In this document: positions 6,145 to 11,948 of the stretch, one piece after another
How positions within the stretch are numbered: position 1 is the stretch's first letter
Layout of the letters: each line of letters begins with the position of its first letter
Source of the DNA: Gammaproteobacteria bacterium
GTDB taxonomy: Bacteria > Pseudomonadota > Gammaproteobacteria > Arenicellales > Poriferihabitantaceae
Assembly: GCA_009839585.1 (NCBI GenBank)
Contig: VXPI01000062.1
Span: forward strand, 1 to 11,948
Reading direction: 5' to 3'
Length of the DNA: 11,948 nucleotides
Translations under genes and position numbers: made by a program
The notes under the pieces: model-generated
What the model saw: only the letters and a program-made list of their open reading frames with translations
Databases searched by the model: none
What the model was told of the DNA's origin: nothing

Positions 6145-8277
6145 ATGCGGATATCCGCAAACTATCCTGCTTTCTCCAGAATAAACGGAGGTTTCGGACA
6201 ACAAGAACAAGATCTGGCGCAAATCACCATGCTTGATACGATAGAATGCTTGACACTCCCCGAAGAGTTGATCCTGATGCTTCTCAACGAGCAGAACGGC
6301 TATTTCTACCAGGTGCCGGGGTGGGATTTGAATTGTGCCTTTGTCGGGGCAGTACTTGCGGAATTGTCTCTCCTTTCGCGCATTGACACGGACCTGGAGT
6401 TGCTGCATCTTCTGGACAAGACCGAAACGGACAACCCGATTCTGGATCCCATCCTGAAGCAGATCGCGGATGAACCGAAAAAACGCAACCCCCAGTACTG
6501 GGTTGAACGGTTCACCATGCAGGCTGAATCCATTATCGACTTGACTCTGGATCATCTGGTCGCCATCAACATTCTGCAATATCAAGACGGGGAATTCTGG
6601 ACCCTGAATCCTTCAAGCAGGTACACGAAGAATCTGAATAAGGACCCAATCGACGGTACGGCATCCCAGTTCATCAAGACACGCATCCGGGAAGCGGTCT
6701 TCACCGACACGATTCCCGATCCGCGAGACATCATCATCATCAGTCTCATGAACACCTGCGATGTATTCCGGCTCATCTACGAACTCGACAAGGGGGTAGA
6801 AGACCGAATCGATGCCATCTGCAAGATGGACCTTATCGGACAGTCCATAGCCAGAGCAGTCAAACACAACATTGCCACCCCAATGCTCAGGCGCTCCAGC
6901 CTGAACAAGAAAATTCCAACCGTCGCTCTGCGTGACCTGCTGGGCAACAAGAGCATGCGAAAGGGCAACGTGCCGTCATTCTTTGCGGAATTGGCCAAGC
7001 AATACGGACCCGTTTTCCAGATTCGTCTGCCGTTTGGGAAGCCCATGATCTTTCTGGCCGGGCCAAAAACCAATTTCTGGGTGCATCGGCGCGGGCGCAA
7101 ATACCTCAGGGCCCGGGACTATTTTGCCGGATTCGAGAAAATCTACGGGGCATGCGGGGTGTTGCCCTCCCTTGACGGTCCTGATCATTTCCGACTTCGC
7201 AGGGCAATATCTCCGGCGTATTCACGCGCGAGACTGGAAGACCAGATGCCGCAACTAATCGATTATGCGCGCCAATACATGTCGGGCTGGAAGGTCGGCG
7301 AACATTACTCTGCAAAGAGTTTCTGCCGATACATGATCAATGCACAAATTTCTCCGCTTTCGATTGGCGTTGATACACAAGACATTATCGATGATCTGAT
7401 TGTCTTCAAGGAGAGGGCGCTTAACACCTATGTAGTCAGGGCCCTTCCCAGATTCATGTTGCATACCCCTGGTATCAGGCGCCGTGCAAAAGCAGTCGAT
7501 ACCCTGATCAAACGCATCCAGAGCATATCCACGCCCGCCCAGCGCGCCGGCTGTCCGAGAAACCTTGCGGACGACTGGCTGAGCCTGCATGCAAGCGATC
7601 CGGCGTTGGTCCCGGAATCCAATCTGCGTTTCGCGCTTTCGGCAACCCTAGTGGCGAGCGTATATCTCGGCGACTCGTTCAACTTCGCGCTGTATTCTAT
7701 GGCCTCGCAGCCCGGGCTCTACGAGAGGATTCGAGCTGAAGCCGACTCCCTGTTCGACAATGGAGATCCGGATGGCAAGGATTTCACCCCGGATGCGATC
7801 GACGTTACACGCCGTTTCCTCATGGAGTGTTTGCGAATGTACCCGATTGTTCCGATGTCCCTTCGAGACGTGATGAATTCATGCGTGGTGGAAGGCTACG
7901 AGCTGCCGGTCGGTGCCCGGCTATATATTGCCCAGACGGCAACCCATTACATGGAAGACATTTTTCCGGATCCTCATAAATTCGATATTGACCGGCATCT
8001 GTCTGACCGGAAAGATAATCGCAACTCCAGTTATGCACCCTATGGGCTGGGTACGCACACGTGTCTCGGATCGCGGTGGTTAGAACTGCAACTGGCCGTC
8101 AACGTTTTGCTGATCGCCCATCACTTCACGCTCAAAGTATACCCGGAAAACTACGAGCTTCGGTTCAATCCGTTGCCGTCGTTGAAGCCGACCAGCAATC
8201 TGAATTACCTCGTTTCCGAAAAGAGGCGAGAGTTCGGCCTAAAATACGCGGAACCGGATCGGACATACACTGACTGA
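6145..8277 (+). CDS. GPP34 (GOLPH3-like) domain fused to a cytochrome P450
   Basis: A 710-residue two-domain protein. Residues about 36-245 match the GOLPH3/GPP34 fold: LTLPEELILMLLNE, then VGAVLAELSLLSRI, DHLVAINIL, and a C-terminal helical part DPRDIIIISLMNTCDVFRLI. In eukaryotes this domain is a peripheral Golgi membrane adaptor that binds phosphatidylinositol 4-phosphate; its bacterial role is unknown. The Trp of the lipid pocket may be kept (Trp60), but the pocket arginines appear not to be. Residues about 258-690 are a P450: GPDHFRLRR (345-353, C-helix), ECLR (561-564, ExxR), FDIDR (613-617), and YGLGTHTCLG (633-642) with heme thiolate Cys640. The I-helix lacks the usual AGx(E/D)T. There is no N-terminal membrane anchor, so GPP34 may dock the enzyme on the inner membrane. 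ATG 6145 was preferred to TTG 6100, which overlaps the promoter. Its stop abuts that of the transporter gene. The substrate is unknown. Confidence 0.88.
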   Translation: MRISANYPAFSRINGGFGQQEQDLAQITMLDTIECLTLPEELILMLLNEQNGYFYQVPGWDLNCAFVGAVLAELSLLSRIDTDLELLHLLDKTETDNPILDPILKQIADEPKKRNPQYWVERFTMQAESIIDLTLDHLVAINILQYQDGEFWTLNPSSRYTKNLNKDPIDGTASQFIKTRIREAVFTDTIPDPRDIIIISLMNTCDVFRLIYELDKGVEDRIDAICKMDLIGQSIARAVKHNIATPMLRRSSLNKKIPTVALRDLLGNKSMRKGNVPSFFAELAKQYGPVFQIRLPFGKPMIFLAGPKTNFWVHRRGRKYLRARDYFAGFEKIYGACGVLPSLDGPDHFRLRRAISPAYSRARLEDQMPQLIDYARQYMSGWKVGEHYSAKSFCRYMINAQISPLSIGVDTQDIIDDLIVFKERALNTYVVRALPRFMLHTPGIRRRAKAVDTLIKRIQSISTPAQRAGCPRNLADDWLSLHASDPALVPESNLRFALSATLVASVYLGDSFNFALYSMASQPGLYERIRAEADSLFDNGDPDGKDFTPDAIDVTRRFLMECLRMYPIVPMSLRDVMNSCVVEGYELPVGARLYIAQTATHYMEDIFPDPHKFDIDRHLSDRKDNRNSSYAPYGLGTHTCLGSRWLELQLAVNVLLIAHHFTLKVYPENYELRFNPLPSLKPTSNLNYLVSEKRREFGLKYAEPDRTYTD

Positions 8278-10605
8278 TCATTCGGCCGTGCGTTGCAGCC
8301 GCTCCCTGATCTCCTCGTCCGTTTCCCGGGTTCCGTCAAGTGCCATGAGTAGCGGAGGGAGAAACAGGAAGTCCGCCACCAAGGCGATGAACACCGTAAT
8401 GCCCACGAGCAGGCCGAGTGCCTGATTGGCTGACATCCCGGACGCGCCGAACACCATGAATCCCAATCCGAATATCAAGGTTGTGGTTACCAATGCCCTG
8501 CCCACCGAACGGAACGAGTACTGAACTGACTCCGACGGAAGCCGGCCTCTCTTCCTGGCTTCCACGTATTTAGTCATGAAATGAATCGTATCGTCGACAA
8601 TGATGCCAAACGCTATGGCGGTGACAACCGATGCAGCGACCCCAATCTCGCTGACGACATATCCCCAAAAGCCCATCGCCATGGCGGCCGGAACAAAATT
8701 CGGGATCAGGCTGAGAAGGCCAAGACGGATGCTTCGGAACACGGCTAGCAGAAGCAGGGAGACGGTAGTCATTGCCACAATGGTACCGGTCAACATGCCT
8801 TCAATGTTCCTCTGGATCGAGCGGGCTCCCACGACCGAAACCCCGGTAGCCGAAGTTTCCAGGTCGGGAGCGTTGTTGCGCAACCACTCTCTTGCATTGT
8901 CGTCAAGCCTGATCTTCTCCTTGCTTGACATGCTTTTCAAGGCTACTGTCATGCGCGTTGCGGCCCGGTCATAGTCAATGAGATTGTTCAGGTCTCGCCC
9001 GACTGGCAGGGAAAACTCGTAAAGCAGGAGATATTGCGCGGCGAGATCAGAGTCGTCCGGAAGCATGTAGTAATCGGGATCTTCACCATGCAGATTCTTG
9101 TTCAGTCGCTTGATAATGTCAGGAAGAGCGAAGACGTGGGCCACTTCCGGCTGTGTTCGGTACCACTGCGCAAACGCTTCGACCTTGCTCAGGAACCCGA
9201 TATCGGTGACTCCATCCGGGCGTCCGGAGTTAAGAGAGTATTCGTAGGTTTCCACGCCAGAGAAGTTCTCGTTCAGAAAGTTGATGGAACGGCGGAATTC
9301 GTAGCTCTCGTCGAGAAGCTCGAGCCAGTTTTCCCTGAGATCAATCCGGGAGATTCCCGCAACTAGTACAACCGAAGCGATCACGAAAAAGACCATCAGG
9401 GCCTTGCGATAGGAGATGACAAAACGCGCGAGTCGATCATACACATCTGTTTTCACCTCGCCAATCTGCCAGGCCCGCGCGGGCATCACAGAGAGAAAAG
9501 CAGGCAGCAGTGTCACCGAATATACGAACGCACACATGGCGCCGAACGCTACGATGTTTCCCATGATTCGAAACGGAGGCATGTCCGCGAAATTCAGGCT
9601 CAGAAACCCGATTGCAGTTGTTAGCGAAGTCAAAAATACAGGCCAAATGTTGACTCGAATGGAATACATCGCCGACTGCCTGCGATCCATTCCCTGCCGC
9701 AAGCCCGTCGACATGCCTTCGATAATGTGCACGGAATGTGCGACGGTAACCGCCATCAACACGAACAACGCGGCCCCACTCTCGCCGAAAAACCTCATGC
9801 CTATCCAGCCGGCAAAGCCGAGCGAGGACGGCAAGACAGCCACCAGCATTAGGACAATCGCGAGAGTACTCCACAAGGAGCGCAACAGAATCAAGGCAAT
9901 CAACAGCATGACTGCAAGAGCGACAGGACCGAGAACACCCATGTCCTCGTCAATTGCATCACGCATGGAACGATTGAGAATGAGTTCTCCGGTGACGTGA
10001 AAATCAATTCCCGGATGCTTTTCCCTAGCTAGGTCGATCACGTTGTAGAGGTAGTCGGTGACTTCCTGCTTGCCCGTCACCTGGTCCCTGGGAAGGATGA
10101 TGCTGACAACCAATCCGGCAACCCGGCCGTTGCGGGAAACGAAACGCCCTGCCGTTTCCTCGGTTTCGAGCGCAATTTTCTCGATTCGTTCCAGGTCTGC
10201 GCCACTCAGGGTGGCAGGATCGTTGATAAGGGGTTCGACAACCAGTTCATCCTCGAAGCCCTCGCTGTAAGAATAGTTCGTTATGGAGTCGACACGGGTG
10301 GCATAGGGTGTGCGCCAGAGTTGCTCGCTCAACTCGTCAATGGCAACAATTGCCTCGCGATTGAAGATCGTCCCGTCCTGCGGAGCTACGGCAACCAGAG
10401 CGACATCGGACAGGGCATAGGTCTCCTCAAGTTCTTCGAGAGCGATGATGTTCGGGTTGTCGCTGCTGAAATGATTTCGAACGTCGACATCGACCAGAAC
10501 CAGATTCATGATCCCGGCACCCAGGGTGAGCATGACAAGCAATGAAACCAGAATGGTCAGCCACTGGCGGGTCATGATGAAAACAATGCAGGGCTCTAGC
10601 TTCAT
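8278..10605 (-). CDS. RND superfamily (MMPL/HAE3-like) inner-membrane lipid transporter
   Basis: A 775-residue protein with the duplicated RND layout. TM1 lies at about 15-39, followed by a periplasmic domain at 40-222, TM2-6 at about 223-372, TM7 at about 400-418, a second periplasmic domain at 420-600, and TM8-12 at about 603-752. Family marks include RNHFSSDNP after TM1, TVAHSVHIIEG (287-297) in the first half, and GIIVDDTIHFMTKYVEA (667-683) with the acidic pair Asp671-Asp672 in the second half. Such single-gene RND proteins move hydrophobic molecules (lipids, hopanoids, sterol-like compounds) using the proton gradient. No periplasmic adaptor or outer-membrane partner is encoded nearby. 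The start is ATG 10605 with a weak AGAG upstream; ATG at residue 11 is an alternative. It converges with the P450 gene with no intergenic base. The cargo is not identifiable from sequence. Confidence 0.9.
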   Translation of the reverse strand: MKLEPCIVFIMTRQWLTILVSLLVMLTLGAGIMNLVLVDVDVRNHFSSDNPNIIALEELEETYALSDVALVAVAPQDGTIFNREAIVAIDELSEQLWRTPYATRVDSITNYSYSEGFEDELVVEPLINDPATLSGADLERIEKIALETEETAGRFVSRNGRVAGLVVSIILPRDQVTGKQEVTDYLYNVIDLAREKHPGIDFHVTGELILNRSMRDAIDEDMGVLGPVALAVMLLIALILLRSLWSTLAIVLMLVAVLPSSLGFAGWIGMRFFGESGAALFVLMAVTVAHSVHIIEGMSTGLRQGMDRRQSAMYSIRVNIWPVFLTSLTTAIGFLSLNFADMPPFRIMGNIVAFGAMCAFVYSVTLLPAFLSVMPARAWQIGEVKTDVYDRLARFVISYRKALMVFFVIASVVLVAGISRIDLRENWLELLDESYEFRRSINFLNENFSGVETYEYSLNSGRPDGVTDIGFLSKVEAFAQWYRTQPEVAHVFALPDIIKRLNKNLHGEDPDYYMLPDDSDLAAQYLLLYEFSLPVGRDLNNLIDYDRAATRMTVALKSMSSKEKIRLDDNAREWLRNNAPDLETSATGVSVVGARSIQRNIEGMLTGTIVAMTTVSLLLLAVFRSIRLGLLSLIPNFVPAAMAMGFWGYVVSEIGVAASVVTAIAFGIIVDDTIHFMTKYVEARKRGRLPSESVQYSFRSVGRALVTTTLIFGLGFMVFGASGMSANQALGLLVGITVFIALVADFLFLPPLLMALDGTRETDEEIRERLQRTAE

Positions 10606-10940
10606 ATACTCTGTCTATCTCGACTTCATGTTTCAGTGTTCCGTGCTCTGTCTACTTTACCGCAGATGATTCGATTTTGCTTGCGCTTCATTCGAATTCC
10701 CGGTATCCGGCGCCGGCAGTAGCGTCATGCGGTTGATACATCGCATGATGGGAGAACCGGTTTTGTGGGGAATCGGGTACATAAATCGTGCATTCGCGAA
10801 TCTGTGAGGGATGATTGCACTTCATAGTGAAACTGATGGCACGTTAAATCATGTCTTCAATAGGACCGTCATGTGCATCCTGCTGCCATTCCTATTTACT
10901 ACTGACACTAGCTCCCACAATGCGGGGATGGACATGCCTT
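10606..10940. promoter_or_regulatory. Non-coding region between the transporter gene and gmk, with palindromes and a shared 11-mer
   Basis: No gene is supported here. It contains TCATGCG (10725-10731) / CGCATGA (10742-10748), an inverted repeat sized like a dimeric operator. It also holds the palindromes CCGGCGCCGG (10707-10716) and ATTCGCGAAT (10792-10801). On the minus strand, in the transporter's direction, ACAAAACCGGT (10756-10766) repeats the 11-mer found upstream of the P450 gene. No convincing -35/-10 pair was found for the transporter, and no intrinsic terminator for gmk. Confidence 0.4.
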
Positions 10941-11516
10941 TCACTCATGATCAGGCGCGTCCAGTATTTGATTTAAACATGCAACAGAATCATCAAAATT
11001 TTCATTGACCAGTACCGTCTGAAACTCAGCCTGATGACTTAATTCCTCCCTGGCCTTGTCCATGCGCTGTCGAATCACCAGTTCACTATCCTGATTACGT
11101 TCTCGCAGTCTCTGCTCGAGTTCATGGATTGAAGGCGGTAATATGAATACCGAGATTGCCTCAGGGTGGCACTCCCTAACGGCACGAGCTCCCTGCCAGT
11201 CGATATCCAGAATTGCATGCTTGCCGGATTCCAGCAGGTCATTGACCGCTACACGGGATGTTCCATACAGGTTTCCATATACCGAAGCATACTCGATGAA
11301 TGCATCTTCATCAATCAACTTCCTAAAGGTATCGGAATCCACGAACTGATAATGAACACCATCAATTTCTCCGGGGCGTGCCCCTCTAGTGGTATGGGAA
11401 ATGGCAATCTCTGCATCGGATCGACCCTTGACAAGTGCCAGAGCGAGACTGGTCTTGCCACCACCTGAAGGGGCCGAGAGGATCAGGATTTTCGGGTCGA
11501 TGGCTTGCTTTGGCAT
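10941..11516 (-). CDS. gmk: Guanylate kinase
   Basis: Cytosolic enzyme that phosphorylates GMP (and dGMP) to GDP with ATP, feeding GTP and (p)ppGpp synthesis. The 191-residue sequence shows the P-loop APSGGGKTS (15-23), the GMP-binding SHTTRGARPGE (40-50), YASVYGNLYGTS (76-87), DIDWQGARAV (104-113) and the LID arginines (RLRERNQDSE, RQRMDKARE). All expected residues are present. The ATG lies 23 nt after the yicC stop codon, so the two are probably co-transcribed, as in other gammaproteobacteria. No strong Shine-Dalgarno sequence is visible. rpoZ, the usual next gene, has been displaced by about 5.6 kb. Confidence 0.96.
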   Translation of the reverse strand: MPKQAIDPKILILSAPSGGGKTSLALALVKGRSDAEIAISHTTRGARPGEIDGVHYQFVDSDTFRKLIDEDAFIEYASVYGNLYGTSRVAVNDLLESGKHAILDIDWQGARAVRECHPEAISVFILPPSIHELEQRLRERNQDSELVIRQRMDKAREELSHQAEFQTVLVNENFDDSVACLNQILDAPDHE

Positions 11517-11539
11517 GATGGGGTCAGGATGTTGCAGGG

Positions 11540-11948
11540 CTACTCCAGATTCTGAACCTGTTCTCGTGACTGTTCAATCAGCATTTTCAGGTCAATTGAG
11601 GCTCTGGTCATGGCCGAGCTTACGGATTTGGCACCAAGCGTATTGGCTTCCCGGTTTAATTCCTGCATTAAGAAATCAAGGCGCCGTCCAACGGGGCCAC
11701 CATCATTCAACAGGGAAATTGATTCTCCCAGATGCGACTTTAACCGGTCCAGCTCTTCGGTGACGTCATTCTTGACTAGCAACAGGGCTACTTCCTGTGC
11801 AATGCGTTCAGGTTCAACCTCGTTTTGAATCCCAGCAATGCGTCGTTCCAGTTTTTGTCTGGTCCGTTCCTCAATAACGGGAAGTTCCGGCTGTAGATTA
11901 TCGATCACGGACAGACATCGTTCCAGTTTCTCCCGAATAATCCAGGAT
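11540..11948 (-). CDS. yicC: YicC family protein, C-terminal part; runs off the right edge
   Basis: About 136 C-terminal residues are present, with the 5' part outside the window. The diagnostic segments are RIAQEVALLLVKNDVTEELDRL and GGPVGRRLDFLMQELNREAN, ending LIEQSREQVQNLE; these define the conserved C-terminal DUF1732 region. YicC proteins belong to a stress-induced family implicated in RNA turnover (endoribonuclease activity has been reported). The frame continues without a stop to the edge; the GTG at 11908 is internal, not the start. The location just upstream of gmk is typical. Confidence 0.93.
   Translation of the reverse strand, partial: SWIIREKLERCLSVIDNLQPELPVIEERTRQKLERRIAGIQNEVEPERIAQEVALLLVKNDVTEELDRLKSHLGESISLLNDGGPVGRRLDFLMQELNREANTLGAKSVSSAMTRASIDLKMLIEQSREQVQNLE

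Noticed and set aside
10811..11008. 65-codon plus-strand ORF
   Set aside because: It overlaps the 3' end of gmk antisense, has no family resemblance, and its GAGGG touches the ATG with no spacing.
1..11948. CRISPR arrays, tRNA or rRNA genes
   Set aside because: No regularly spaced repeats, cloverleaf pattern or conserved rRNA segments were seen on reading both strands by eye.

Overview
The window looks like a gammaproteobacterial chromosome fragment of intermediate GC content. The evidence is the partial order yicC - gmk ... rpoZ - spoT, read on the minus strand, plus a SpoT-type bifunctional alarmone enzyme and a NagZ for peptidoglycan recycling. In many gammaproteobacteria gmk, rpoZ and spoT are neighbours. 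Here about 5.6 kb of accessory DNA lies between gmk and rpoZ.

Layout, left to right. The left edge (1-192, minus) holds the N-terminus of an NAD(P)-dependent epimerase/dehydratase with a doubtful start. Positions 193-646 have no firm gene, only a stop-interrupted plus-strand frame and several hairpins. Positions 647-5355 are a compact minus-strand operon, transcribed rpoZ -> spoT -> low-molecular-weight tyrosine phosphatase -> YkuD-domain L,D-transpeptidase/carboxypeptidase -> (possible small ORF) -> nagZ. A good sigma70-type promoter precedes rpoZ. rpoZ and spoT overlap by 50 nt, and spoT/phosphatase and phosphatase/YkuD each overlap by 4 nt (ATGA), so translation is probably coupled. The operon joins (p)ppGpp control with cell-wall recycling.

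Positions 5356-6144 hold that promoter, two nested inverted-repeat structures, a decayed N-terminal fragment of what looks like an IS110-family transposase, a weak terminator-like hairpin, and a promoter/operator-like segment for the next gene. Positions 6145-8277 (plus) encode the most unusual protein here: a GOLPH3/GPP34-like domain fused to a cytochrome P450 that keeps its heme ligand but has lost the usual I-helix acid/alcohol pair. Positions 8278-10605 (minus) encode a 12-helix RND/MMPL-type lipid transporter. The two genes converge with no base between their stop codons, and an 11-mer is shared upstream of both. My working inference is that they form a membrane-lipid or isoprenoid modification-and-transport pair inserted at the gmk-rpoZ junction. 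Positions 10606-10940 are non-coding and rich in palindromes. The right end carries gmk and the 3' part of yicC, also on the minus strand.
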